From positions 12,407,574 to 12,471,573 of the forward strand of contig OZ025248.1 of assembly GCA_964019135.1 (NCBI GenBank): 64,000 nt of DNA, read 5' to 3'. Positions within the stretch are counted from its first letter, which is position 1. The number at the start of each line of letters is the position of its first letter. Origin of the DNA: Arenicola marina (Eukaryota; Annelida; Polychaeta; Arenicolidae). The notes below the pieces were generated by a model. That model did no database searches, was not told where the DNA came from, and worked only from the letters and a program-made list of their open reading frames with translations. The position numbers were made by a program, and so were the translations under genes. Shown here piece by piece: positions 35,801 through 47,836 of the stretch.

Positions 35801-38800
35801 TCTGGTGACCCTCCCATCCTCCACCACAGCCAGAGAAACAACCCAACCAAAGCCAACCCGGTCTCTGGTGACCCTCCCATCCTTCACCCCAGCCAGAGAA
35901 ACAACCCAACCAAAGCCAACCCGGTCTCTGGTGACCCTCCCATCCTCTACCCCACCCAATGAAACAACCAACCAAAGCCAACTTGGTCTCTGGTGACCCT
36001 CCCATCCTCTACCCCACCCAATGAAACAACCAACCAAAGCCAACCCGGTCTCTGGTGACCCTCCCATCCTCCACCCCAGCCAATGAAACAACCCAACCAA
36101 AGCCAACCCGGTCTCTGGTGACCCCCCCCATCCTCTACCCCACCCAATGAAACAACCAACCAAAGCCAACCCAGTCTCTGGTGACCCTCCCATCCTCTAC
36201 CCCACCCAATGAAACAACCAACCAAAACCAACCCGGTCTCTGGTGACCCCCCATCCTCTACCCCACCCAATGAAACAACCAACCAAAGCCAACTTGGTCT
36301 CTGGTGACCCTCCCATCCTCTACCCCACCCAATGAAACAACCAACCAAAGCCAACCCGGTCTCTGGTGACCCTCCCATCCTCTATCCCAGCCAGAGAAAC
36401 AACCCAACCAAAGCCAACCCGGTCTCTGGTGACCCTCCCATCCTCCACCCCAGCCAATGAAACAACCCAACCAAAGCCAACCCGGTCTCTGGTGACCCCC
36501 CCATCCTCTACCCCACCCAATGAAACAACCAACCAAAGCCAACTTGGTCTCTGGTGACCCTCCCATCCTCTACCCCACCCAATGAAACAACCAACCAAAA
36601 CCAACCCGGTCTCTGGTGACCCTCCCATCCTCTACCCCACCCAATGAAACAACCAACCAAAGCCAACCCGGTCTCTGGTGACCCCCCCATCCTCTACCCC
36701 ACCCAATGAAACAACCAACCAAAGCCAACCCGGTCTCTGGTGACCCCCCCATCCTCTACCCCACCCAATGAAACAACCAACCAAAACCAACCCGGTCTCT
36801 GGTGCCCCCCCCCCACTCATCCTCTACCCCACCCAATGAAACAACCAACCAAAGCCAACTCGGTCTCTGGTGACCCTCCCATCCTCTACCCCACCCAATG
36901 AAACAACCAACCAAAACCAACCCGGTCTCTGGTGACCCTCCCATCCTCTATCCCAGCCAGAGAAACAACCCAACCAAAACCAACCCGGTCTCTGGTGACC
37001 CCCCCTTCCTCTACCCCACCTAATGAAACAACCAACCAAAACCAACGCGGTCTCTGGTGACCCTCCCATCCTCTACCCCACCCAATGAAACAACCAACCA
37101 AAACCAACCCGGTCTCTGGTGACCCTCCCATCCTCTACCCCACCCAATGCAACAACCAACCAAAACCAACCCGGTCTCTGGTGACCCTCCCATCCTCTAC
37201 CCCACCCAATGAAACAACCGACCAAAGCCAACCCGGTCTCTGGTGACCCCCCCATCCTCTACCCCACCCAATGAAACAACCAACCAAAGCCAACCCAGTC
37301 TCTGGTGACCCTCCCATCCTCTACCCCACCTAATGAAACAACCAACCAAAACCAACTCGGTCTCTGGTGACCCTCCCATCCTCCACCCCACCCAATGAAA
37401 CAACCAACCAAAGCCAACCCGGTCTCTGGTGACCCTCCCATCCTCCACCCCAGCCAGACAACCCAAACAAAGCCAACCCAGTCACTGGTGACCCTCCCAT
37501 CCTCCACCCCAGCCAGAGAAACAACCCAACCAAAGCCAACCCGGTCTCTGGTGACCCTCCCATCCTCCACCCCAGCCTGTGAAAAAACCCAACCAAAGCC
37601 AACCCGGTCTCTGGTGACCCCCCATCCTCCACCTCAGCCAGAGAAACAACCCAACCAAAGTCAACCCGGTCTCTGGTGACCCTCCCATCCTCCACCACAG
37701 CCAGAGAAACAACCCAACCAAAGCCAACCCGGTCTCTGGTGACCCTCCCATCCTTCACCCCAGCCAGAGAAACAACCCAACCAAAGCCAACCCAGTCTCT
37801 GGTGACCCTCCCATCCTCTACCCCACCCAATGAAACAACCAACCAAAGCCAACTTGGTCTCTGGTGACCCTCCCATCCTCTACCCCACCCAATGAAACAA
37901 CCAACCAAAGCCAACCCGGTCTCTGGTGACCCTCCCATCCTCCACCCCAGCCAATGAAACAACCCAACCAAAGCCAACCCGGTCTCTGGTGACCCCCCCC
38001 ATCCTCTACCCCACCCAATGAAACAACCAACCAAAGCCAACCCAGTCTCTGGTGACCCTCCCATCCTCTACCCCACCCAATGAAACAACCAACCAAAACC
38101 AACCCGGTCTCTGGTGACCCCCCATCCTCTACCCCACCCAATGAAACAACCAACCAAAGCCAACTTGGTCTCTGGTGACCCTCCCATCCTCTACCCCACC
38201 CAATGAAACAACCAACCAAAGCCAACCCGGTCTCTGGTGACCCTCCCATCCTCTATCCCAGCCAGAGAAACAACCCAACCAAAGCCAACCCGGTCTCTGG
38301 TGACCCTCCCATCCTCCACCCCAGCCAATGAAACAACCCAACCAAAGCCAACCCGGTCTCTGGTGACCCCCCCATCCTCTACCCCACCCAATGAAACAAC
38401 CAACCAAAGCCAACTTGGTCTCTGGTGACCCTCCCATCCTCTACCCCACCCAATGCAACAACCAACCAAAACCAACCCGGTCTCTGGTGACCCTCCCATC
38501 CTCTACACCACCCAATGAAACAACCAACCAAAGCCAACTTGGTCTCTGGTGACCCCCCCATCCTCTACCCCACCCAATGAAACAACCAACCAAAACCAAC
38601 CCGGTCTCTGGTGACCCCCCATCCTCTACCCCACCCAATGAAACAACCAACCAAAACCAACCCGGTCTCTGGTGACCCTCCCATCCTCTACCCCACCCAA
38701 TGAAACAACCAACCAAAACCAACCCGGTCTCTGGTGACCCTCCCATCCTCTACCCCACCCAATGAAACAACCAACCAAAGCCAACCCGGTCTCTGGTGAC

Positions 38801-40509
38801 CCTCCCATCCACTACCCCACCCAATGAAACAGCCAACCAAAGCCAACCCAGTCTCTGGTGACCCTCCCATCCACTACCCCACCCAATGAAACAGCCAACC
38901 AAAACCAACCCGGTCTCTGGTGACCCTCCCATCCACTACCCCACCCAATGAAACAACCAACCAAAACCAACCCGGTCTCTGGTGCCCCCCCCCCCTCATC
39001 CTCTACCCCACCCAATGAAACAACCAACCAAAGCCAACCCGGTCTCTGGTGACCCTCCCATCCTCTACCCCACCCAATGAAACAACCAACCAAAACCAAC
39101 CCGGTCTCTGGTGACCCTCCCATCCTCTATCCCAGCCAGAGAAACAACCCAACCAAAATCAACCCGGTCTCTGGTGACCCCCCCTTCCTCTACCCCACCC
39201 AATGAAACAACCAACCAAAACCAACGCGGTCTCTGGTGACCCTCCCATCCTCTACCCCACCCAATGAAACAACCAACCAAAACCAACCCGGTCTCTGGTG
39301 ACCCTCCCATCCTCTACCCCACCCAATGCAACAACCAACCAAAACCAACCCGGTCTCTGGTGACCCTCCCTTCCTCTACCCCACCCAATGAAACAACCAA
39401 CCAAAGCCAACCCGGTCTCTGGTGACCCCCCCATCCTCTACCCCACCCAATGAAACAACCAACCAAAGCCAACCCAGTCTCTGGTGACCCTCCCATCCTC
39501 TACCCCACCTAATGAAACAACCAACCAAAACCAACTCGGTCTCTGGTGACCCTCCCATCCTCCACCCCACCCAATGAAACAACCAACCAAAGCCAACCCG
39601 GTCTCTGGTGACCCCCCCTTCCTCTACCCCACCCAATGTAACAACCAACCAAAACCAACCCGGTCTCTGGTGACCCTCCCATCCTCTACCCCACCCAATG
39701 AAACAACCAACCAAAACCAACTCGGTCTCTGGTGACCCTCCCATCCTCTACCCCACCCAATGAAACAACCAACCAAAGCCAACCCGGTCTCTGGTGACCC
39801 TCCCATCCTCTACCCCACCCAATGAAACAACCAACCAAAGCCAACCCGGTCTCTGGTGACCCTCCCATCCTCTACCCCACCCAATGAAACAACCAACCAA
39901 AACCAACCCGGTCTCTGGTGCCCCCTCCCCCCCCCATCCTCTACCCCACCCAATGAAACAACCAACCAAAGCCAACCCGGTCTCTGGTGGCCCCCCCATC
40001 CTCTACCCCACCCAATGAAACAACCAACCAAAACCAACCCGGTCTCTGGTGACCCTCCCATCCTCTACCCCACCCAATGAAACAACCAACCAAAACCAAC
40101 CCGGTCTCTGGTGCCCCCTCCCCCCCCCCCCCATCCTCTACCCCACCCAATGAAACAACCAACCAAAACCAACCCGGTCTCTGGTGACCCTCCCATCCTC
40201 AACCCCACTCAATGAAACAACCAACCAAAACCAACCCGGTCTCTGGTGACCCCCCCCCCTCCATCCTCTACCCCACCCAATGAAACAACCAACCAAAACC
40301 AACCCGGTCTCTGGTGACCCTCCCATCCTCTACCCCACCCAATGAAACAACCAACCAAAGCCAACCCGGTCTCTGGTGACCCTCCCATCCTCCACCCCAC
40401 CCAATGAAACAACCAACCAAAGCCAACCCGGTCTCTGGTGACCCTCCCATCCTTTACCCCACCCAATGAAACAACCAACCAAAGCCAACCCGGTCTCTGG
40501 TGACCCTCA
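32817..40509. repeat. 62/63-bp minisatellite array (about 123 copies)
   Basis: Each unit holds AAAGCCAACCCGGTCTCTGG, then TGACCC, a C-rich spacer, CATCCTC(C/T)ACCCCA and CCA(A/G)(T/A)GAAACAACC. The left half mainly has 63-bp units (CCAGCCAGAGAAACAACCCAACC), which keep frame and give long spurious frames. From about 35.9 kb a 62-bp form (CCCACCCAATGAAACAACCAACC) takes over. A block of more than 1 kb is duplicated 1871 bp apart; the marker CAGCCAGACAACCCAAAC is at 35580 and 37451. Some units carry an expanded poly-C spacer. The largest array in the window. Confidence 0.97.
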
Positions 40510-42689
40510 CGGAGTCGTAGTTATCTGAGTGATATCCCTACTGCCGTAGATATGACACATGTAATCTATGCACCCCCACCCCCTTCCGTTGCCCCCACCC
40601 CCTTCATTTGGTCTCAGGAGTTGTGCCGTATCGCCCGGAAGAGGGGGTGACGAGTGTTCGACAGTGCCCCAACAACATGGCACTGGTATGTGTAGTGCGC
40701 AAATCAAATTAAAACGTCGTCTCAGAGACTGTCTGTTTAATTTATCTCCGTAATCATATTTCTGTAGCTGAATCTGCCCTCCTGCCCGCTCCCTTCTAGC
40801 TTGTTTGCCGAGGTCTTCCGATATACAATGATACTAACAACGGTATGCGAGCCTCGCATAACAATGGAATATATCACACAGACTATTGGGCAAATGGAAT
40901 CAAAATGGCGGCCCCAAGACTACGCCTTTAATTTATCTTCGTAATAACATTTCACTAGATGGGGCTGCTACCCCCCCCCCCCCCCCCATCCCCCTCCCCA
41001 CACTTCGCACGGTCCTCCTTCCCACCGCCCTCCCTCCCGCCTCTACCCCCTTCCACTTCGTTTTGCTTCCGACGGGCCTGGCCAGTCACTGAAGTATGTA
41101 TGATACGTCTTGATCAATTATCGGCGGTTTACTTCTGAAATAATTCGATGCAGTGTGCTTGTTTTACTGTGACAGTGCTACTAGCTGGCGCCAGGCAGGA
41201 GAAGCTGAGCCGACGGGAGAGGACAAGACGACCGGGCGCCATGGAAATGTCTACACCGCTCCACTTCCGGTTCGACGCACTGGCTTCCGGTCGCTGACTT
41301 AAGGTTACTTACAAGTCATTTCGACTTTAATTTCGACTATATCATTAGATGGAGTCTCGATATTTTGTCTGACAGATCGCCCACTATTTCCCATGGCAAC
41401 CGACGATAATTCATTTCGGATTCTCCGCGATTAGCCTTCAAGAATTCTTGGAGATACGCAATTAGCTGTATACATTTTTGGGGATCGTTATCCGTACAAT
41501 TTCTGCGTCAGCGCGAAGACCCCTTTCCATATTTCCCGCTATCCGTTATTATATAGCAGTCTGCGAATTCTTCGATATTCGTGATATCACCTTTAAGGCG
41601 TTTCTGTCGTGCCCAGTCTTGAACGGCCATCATCTTGGAGACCCGTTATTGTTCCCCGTATTACTACTTCGCGGGGTTTGGCGGTGGGGAGGGGTAGCCC
41701 CCACCCTCTTTATTTCAAACACGTGTATCCACCAGAAATGTGCAAGCGAATGCCCTTGACGGTAAGACATATCTGACGTGTCGATCTCATTACAAACTAT
41801 TTAGTTCGTTGACAATATTGCAACACCAGTAACCCAGATAGCACAACGATGTTGGCCCAACGTCGGCTTTAGTTGGCATGGTTGTGGGTGGCTTGCCAGC
41901 GATGGCCCGGCGTTGCATGGTTCGATGCTGCAAGCGAGGTTTGTTTCACTGCGCGTTGCTCCATCTGGCGAGTGAGCTAGGAAACAACGACGTTCACCTT
42001 GTGCGGCTGTTTGAGTTTCAAATGTTGGCGGTGTTTCTCTGCATATCGGCATATTTCCACTCCTTTTCCCCCAACGGTAAGCTCAACATAATGATCGACT
42101 GCATCGGAAAACATATTTTCTGAAGCCTAACCACCTGGTGAATGCAACTTATATGTGGCCGTTTTTCGACTTGTCGAGCATTATTTCGCTACGAAATCTA
42201 AATATTAATACAATGTACATAACAGGAAATAATATAAACTAAAAATATCAATACTTTTGGCCAATTTTTTTTTCACGTTTTTTTATACCGTAAATACCGC
42301 AAGTGACAATGCTGAGTTTCCATAGGGTGTTCAGGTGGGACGGTTCAAGCTCACATTGCCAAAAAACTAGCCTGAAAACACATCAATATTATTGTATTAT
42401 TCTTCTAAGTACATAACAAAGTACTCCTTGTGCAAAAATCAGGATTTTTTACTGTCTTGTTTTGTTTTTACAATAAAAAATAAGTGAAAATATCTGAAAC
42501 TTCCATAGGCCGCCATGTTAAATTGTAATAGAGGGGTGGGGTGCTTCCACTTCACTTTTTGGAAAAAGTGGCCTGAAAACAACTTTTTTTATTACTGCGT
42601 TGTAACAAGCATATATAAAGATATATCTGGTGAAAAATTCACAATCTTTCACCGTAAGTTTTGAAATGTAGCATACTACCTTAATCAAA
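40510..42689. other. Non-coding interval, nothing firm
   Basis: C-rich runs at 40971-41060. At about 41845-41920 a degenerate palindromic motif of the type TTGGCCCAACGTCGG repeats weakly. A short - strand frame at about 41507-41630 (M-A-V-Q-D-W-A-R-Q-K-R) is not recognised. I support no gene. Confidence 0.45.
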
Positions 42690-43446
42690 GGCTGCGTTCG
42701 CGCGGCACACAGCGGACGACACCGGACAACACTAGTGTGGACTTTCCTAGCGCGAACGGATGGAAGTGACCTAGATTCGTAATCCGGGTCGCGCTCTTTA
42801 CGCTCCTGCCCGTGAGGTGGGGCGCATGGTGTCGTCAGGGAACAAGATGGCGGAGGGCGACTGTTCCGTGGACCAAACATAATAAGCTTTGCGTGTATTG
42901 GTGCATGATGTCAGAGACCGAACCTCACATAATGTCTGATGTGAAATGTCTTTCTATGTAGCCTAGACATGAGAAACAGATGTGTTGGAATGTTGATCTA
43001 GGCCTACTGTATGACGGGAATGGGGGGGGGGCGTCCTTCCCGGATATGTTGTGTGAGGGGGAAGGAGTGGGAGTGGGTGGGTGTCTCACGTGTGTGTATG
43101 TGAGTGGGGGGGGTGCAAGGGGTATTTCCGTTCTTCCAGATTTTTCTAGGAAGAATGCTTGTTTTTTGTGAAATTAATTGTGAATCTCTGGCGTGGACAC
43201 CATCCCCCGGTTATAAGAAAAGTGGGGAACCCTCCCGGTCATTTTCACCCCTCCCCCTCCGGTCGCAAGTTTTCAGTTTTCTGCCCCCCCCCCCAGCGAC
43301 AACTAAATTTACCTCCTTCACACCCGCCAGTATACTGTAGATGCGAGTACACTCCCGATCGTTCGCGCCGATGACACCGTGATTGACCTACTTGCGTAAC
43401 TAGGTCACTACTGGTGCCTTGAAATATTACCCGCGCGAACACAGCC
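42690..43446. mobile_element. 757-bp non-autonomous TIR DNA transposon
   Basis: The left end GGCTGCGTTCGCGCGG (42690-42705) and the right end CCGCGCGAACACAGCC (43431-43446) are 16-bp inverted repeats with one mismatch. AAA flanks both sides (42687-42689 and 43447-43449) as a 3-bp target duplication. Subterminal AGTGACCTAG(A/T)T(T/A)CG occurs in mirror orientation inside both ends, as does GCGCGAACG. A GG-start and 3-bp duplication would fit PIF/Harbinger, but the AAA target differs from the usual TWA, so the superfamily stays open. There is no transposase frame; the interior is partly G-rich. Confidence 0.75.
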
Positions 43447-44322
43447 AAAGGTTAAAGTACTGTTATGACGTCATTCTATTGTCTAAACTGTACATTAATT
43501 TACCAGAATGTACTGTTTTAGCAAGCTGATAAATTGCGATGGACTCAAGGAGACCAAACTATTTTCCTGTTGAGCACTCTTCCTTCTGCTACGAAATCGA
43601 CAATCGCAGTCAATGCCAATCATGAGCAATAAGTGAGCTTCTCTGAAACAAGTCACACTTATAATGAATGAAGAACTGGAAGCTTGACACCCGATGGAAA
43701 GCCCCAGCAAAAACAGATACACATTTATCTTCAAAACAAGCGTAGATGACAAAGTCCATTTTTAGAAATAAAATTTGAAATCATGTGTAAGTCGTATGCA
43801 AAATACATTCCGACATTACCTTATATCCTATAATCACACTATAATCACACATCATTTTTCTTTCTCGTGAATCCCACGAACCGACACATAATCTATGCAA
43901 AGTAGCCCACGCGCCTTGATGCGAAAAACGACTTCATTCTTGCAATCTGTAGATGAACTAAACTGACTTGTGGCTGCAGAGTCCGACTTTCTTCCATATC
44001 AGGGATAACCATTGTTTCAGCTTAGCTCACGTATGACTCCAGTCTACGATTGCTACAATAATACATTTCGTGGGTTCTAATATGAAAGATGGACCGACTT
44101 CAGTCAGCTATTGTATTGGTGTTCGGAAGCGAGAGATGCAATGTAGGCCTACATCTTCAAAGAATTCATATTCACGCTACGGGTAACAAGTGAGGCTCAC
44201 CGTACTTTAAGTCAGTGAATACCCGTGTAACCGTTCATTATTGAAAACATATGTACTGGGCTCACGCCTCGTACATTCTTTTTTAAGAATGTACTGTTAC
44301 ATCATGAAAAAAAATTCTTTCC
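43447..44322. other. Non-coding interval with one dispersed repeat
   Basis: About 43985-44080 resembles 16990-17090 (TTAGCTCACGTATG...AATACATTTC). The rest is unique and AT-rich with no supported gene. Confidence 0.45.
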
Positions 44323-44510
44323 CACTGTCATGAGATCTAGTTCCGGGTTTAGTTCGCTCAGCCTCTGTCTCCTGCTCAAGGTTGGTTATTTGCTGTGACA
44401 CCCGCTGTTGCCGCCATTACCAGCATGGTTCCTCCCATGACAGTGCGGGGGCGGGGGGGGGGGGGGTCCGCCGTCGGTCTCTGGTGGCGGCCACCACCCC
44501 AGCAAACAGC
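44323..44510. mobile_element. MITE-like repeat, copy 1
   Basis: CACTGTCATG (44323-44332) and CATGACAGTG (44436-44445) form a 10-bp inverted pair around a roughly 120-bp body with GGTTGGTTATTTGCTGTGAC. Homology with copy 2 continues past the right inverted repeat through a poly-G run to GGTGGCGGCCACCACCCCAG, so the real unit may be larger than the inverted pair. Confidence 0.55.
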
Positions 44511-44727
44511 CAAACATCTTTCGTTTCTTACTGTTGGCAGGTCATATTTGGGTTATTTCTAGCATTATACCTGTTCGATCTTACACATAGAGAGACACAT
44601 AACGGTTGGATTCGAGCTGTGCGACCTACAATGCTTACAATACGGGGGGAGCGATTTTTTCATTGGAACATAATACGTTAAGGCATCATATGGTTGGGAA
44701 CAAGAATTTAGACCCTGTTTTCTTTCC

Positions 44728-44928
44728 CACTGTCATGAGATCTAGTTCTACGCCCGGGTTTAGTTCGGTCAGCCCCTGTCTCCTACTCAAGGTTGGTTAT
44801 TTGCTGTGACACCCGCTGTTGCCGCCATTACCAGCATGGTTCCTCCCATGACAGTGCGGCGGCGGGGGGCGGAGGGGGTGGGGGGGGGGGTCCGCCGCCG
44901 GTCTCTGGTGGCGGCCACCACCCCAGCA
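44728..44928. mobile_element. MITE-like repeat, copy 2
   Basis: Same layout as copy 1: CACTGTCATG at 44728-44737, CATGACAGTG at 44847-44856, then a G-rich run and GGTGGCGGCCACCACCCCAG. The two copies lie in direct orientation about 405 bp apart and are very similar, so this may be a local duplication rather than two insertions. Confidence 0.55.
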
Positions 44929-45569
44929 GACAATGAAACCGCGAGACGTTCAAACGGCGAGCGCCGCCATTGGGGTGTCCCAGAATAATGGAGATATCTC
45001 TAATGCCACACAATTAGGCGAAATTTACCTTCATTAGTTGGTTTCAGTATTTAGTGCCGCACTGGGGACCCCCTTGACGACGGCTGCAGGCCAGGGCAGC
45101 CCATATATCTGCCTATAGGGAGCTGGGGAGTGGGGTACGTAAGCCGCGTTGGGGCGGGGGGGGGGGGGGGTAATGGACGAGCTGTGATTATAGGGACCAC
45201 AGTTTAATCATTTTGCATGACGGGCAAGCAAGACGGGTGCCTTGATGTGTAAGCGACGGGCGCCATGTTGGACGACGGCCCGATGAGGGATGGGGGGGGG
45301 GGGGCGGGGGGGTGCAGATATCAAGACCCCTTTCTCGCTGGGGCCGACCGTTATGCAAACTTTATAATGCATAATAGTTGTAAATTATCCTACACACTCA
45401 CATCTCTCACATTTTAGGAACCTAACAGGAACCAAATGGATCTGCGCATGGTTCGCTTACTTTATTCTTTTGGTTCTCTCCAACCAAAGCATAGTTGCCA
45501 CCGAGGTTTTACGAATGGTTACACTGATATTTGACAAATAGTGCTTGGCTATAAGCATTGATCCTGTAC

Positions 45570-45775
45570 GAATGATGTTGGACAAATGAGGTTCGACCCA
45601 TGAGATTACATTTATGAGATCAATTAGGTTCGACCAATGATCCTGGACCAAAGGTGTTCGACCAAGGAAGTTGAACGAATGAGGTTAGACTAATGACGTT
45701 GGGCCCATGATGTTCGACCAATGAGGTTGGTCTAATGGTCTTCGACCAATGATGGTGTTCCACCAATAATGAGAA
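45570..45775. repeat. Degenerate 14-bp tandem repeat ATGAGGTTCGACCA
   Basis: About 14 drifting copies (such as ATGATGTTCGACCA, ATGAGGTTGGTCTA, AAGGTGTTCGACCA). This is an old minisatellite, clearly periodic by eye. Confidence 0.75.
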
Positions 45776-45845
45776 AACGGTCTGCTGTTTGATCGTTTAT
45801 ATTAGGTGGGTTATATTATTGCCATGGTTTTGTACATTAGGTGAT

Positions 45846-45938
45846 CGGTGTGACGAATGCGGTAAGCTCTGTCGGTCACACATAGACGTATTTAGTCATA
45901 AGCACAAATGCCGTGAAACAAATCTTACTACTTAAACC
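45846..45938 (+). mobile_element. 3' end of an RTE-like LINE (Cys/His finger tail)
   Basis: The frame reads R-C-D-E-C-G-K-L-C-R-S-H-I-D-V-F-S-H-K-H and then K-C-R-E-T-N. It matches the C-terminal 'C..C.R.C.SRIGL.SH.R.C' finger found at the end of a widespread LINE endonuclease/RT protein. A matching but more worn end lies at about 53870-53960. Only the tail is left; a 5'-truncated dead copy. Confidence 0.65.
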
Positions 45939-46613
45939 AAAGCTGCAAATCCATCGTCTTTCGCAGACGGATGGATGCCAACCATATTATTGCCAACAAT
46001 AGTGTGCGGGTATCCAAGACATAACAAAACAAATCACCCGGTGATCTTCTGAGCCTTGGACCAAACTCTTCAATAATAAGCTATGACGTCTCCTTACCGG
46101 TGGTATCGCCTTTTATGGCAACACACACGTAACGAATCCATGTGCCCCGGTGAAGAACAGATATAACAAGTGATTAACGTCAAGGCTTAATTTGCTATGC
46201 GTCGCCGTTGTGTCGGCAATGTCACGTCCATTCCAAGTTGCTAGGGAGGGACCAGGTTAACGTCCCAAGAATACGAGCTAGGAGGTGAAGGGTTGTGTGT
46301 GGGTGTATGTGGAGATTGGGAGGGGGGGGGCGGTGAACAGGAAAAAGTCCTTACCAGTCATCGGGAATGAGCGAATTTGATTAATTGACCGTTGATTACC
46401 GTGTTATAAACGTGTCCGTGCGCGGTCCTCCCTTGTGTCTCCATAGTGGGCATAGGCACCTTGGTACTCTATTCAGTTGAATCTTGGCTACTATGGTATT
46501 CTATATTACATCATCATTGTCTTGGCGGAGGAGGGGGGGGGGTGGCGGGGGGAATGGTGTTGCCAAAAGACTTGCGCACTGTGCGACCATAGGCCATCTC
46601 CGCTGACGCACAC

Positions 46614-46652
46614 ACGCCACAAAGGGCGCCACAAGGGGCGCCACAAGGGCGG
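46614..46652. repeat. Short 14-bp repeat GGGCGCCACAA(A/G)
   Basis: Three near copies of CGCCACAAGGGG, a GC-rich microduplication ahead of the gene B promoter area. Confidence 0.7.
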
Positions 46653-46975
46653 GGGCGGTTGTCACGGAGAGATGATCACCGTGGAGGTGGGACCACAGGT
46701 GTCGGTAGCCATGCGGGGTGTCCCCGCGCATTGTCTCCCCCTGGGGGTTGGCACCCCGGCCTTCCATAGCAGGAAGGGAAGAATGGTTCGCCAGCCATGG
46801 AACGTACGCCCAATCTTTGAACTTACCGAGCCCCAGCCTTTACTCACCACCACTACCCAGTCCGCCCACCACCATCCTACCCCCCCCCCCCCCACTCCCT
46901 ACACACCACTATCCCTATTCACGGATACTTCATATTCAGCAATACGGCGACCGGATGAGCCGCCAACCGACTGGA

Positions 46976-47133
46976 CCAATCACAGCGGGCCGAGGAGCAG
47001 ATAAGCTTCCCGCCCCCCTCGCTCTCCTGCCCCCCCCCCCACCCACCCTCTGCCACTCCGTCCCCGAGAGTGACGCTGATCCTCAGTCCGCAGACACGCG
47101 CGTGGAACGCCCCCTCGCGGTGGTTTATATAAG
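46976..47133 (+). promoter_or_regulatory. Core promoter region of gene B (CCAAT and TATA boxes)
   Basis: TATATAAG at 47126-47133 is a strong TATA box. ACCAATCACAG with CCAAT at 46976-46980 lies about 150 bp upstream, and CAGATAAG, a GATA-type site, lies at about 46998. A start of transcription near 47155-47165 would give a 5' leader of about 420 bp to the ATG at 47585. Pyrimidine-rich acceptors at 47488 (TTCTCCTTCTGGCAG) and 47564 (TGACCTCTCACCAG) leave room for an intron in the leader. Confidence 0.5.
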
Positions 47134-47584
47134 CGCCAGATAAAACTGAAACTCCTCCGGGACTACCAAGAAGGCAGCGCTCGACAATCACGGCACCGTC
47201 TCCGTATTTACCCGGAATGTTATCAGGACTATAACGCACCGTGATATCAGTCAGAGCAACCGTTCGACTCCTGCTAACCGGCGGCTGGTAGCGGTGTGCG
47301 CGTGGCGTGGTTCACAACTTCCCTTACAAGGAATGCTAAAGGAAGCGATCGGATATGCCATGAGCAGATTGTAGTCGTATTTCTTCCGGCGTAGCCCTAT
47401 CTTGCCCTATCCCGTCCGATCGCCATTAGATACCAGGTTCTATTCAACCCTAACCTGCAATCAGCTCTTCTTCTTCTCCTTCTGGCAGGCCACGGTGCGT
47501 AGGTTAAGGACATCCATCTGCTCCAGATATCTTTTATTAATTCTGAACTTTGACCTCTCACCAGTGACTGGATATCATAGCAAC

Positions 47585-47836
47585 ATGGGGCTTCATATCC
47601 GGACTGTCCTTCTCCTGGCCTGTCTCACAGCCGGGTTGCTGGTGGCCCTGCTCCCGGAGTCCTGCTTCACGTACCCCGCACGACCCAGATCCAGACGGCC
47701 TTGGCAAGGCTGGGTCCGCAGAAGGCCGCTGTTCGTGGGCAAGAGGAGGCCGGAAGTGGCCACCGATCCGGACACGTCCTCCTTACGGGACGGTTATCCG
47801 GGCATTAATCCGGACATCGGTTCGTATTCAGCTCAG
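47585..47836 (+). CDS. Gene B exon 1: signal peptide plus prohormone-like linker
   Basis: The exon is 84 codons. The signal peptide is M-G-L-H-I-R-T-V-L-L-L-A-C-L-T-A-G-L-L-V, followed by A-L-L-P-E-S-C-F-T. CAACATGGG is a fair start context with G at +4. The linker after it is strongly basic, with R-S-R-R at 35-38, R-R-R at 45-47 and G-K-R-R at 52-55. These would release P-W-Q-G-W-V and P-L-F-V with a C-terminal amide from the Gly, as in neuropeptide precursors. A less charged tail leads to the Cys module in exon 2. The donor CAG|GTAAAT (GT at 47837) leaves phase 0. The frame is open upstream to 47402, but only the ATG at 47585 precedes a signal peptide. Peptide release is inferred. Confidence 0.65.

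Noticed and set aside
32773-40478. Gly/Trp-rich - strand frames and Thr/Pro-rich + strand frames
   Set aside because: Products of the 62/63-bp minisatellite. The 63-bp unit keeps frame by chance of length. No start, signal or domain.
41507-41630. Short - strand frame reading M-A-V-Q-D-W-A-R-Q-K-R
   Set aside because: Only about 40 codons with no partner exon; interesting wording but no support.
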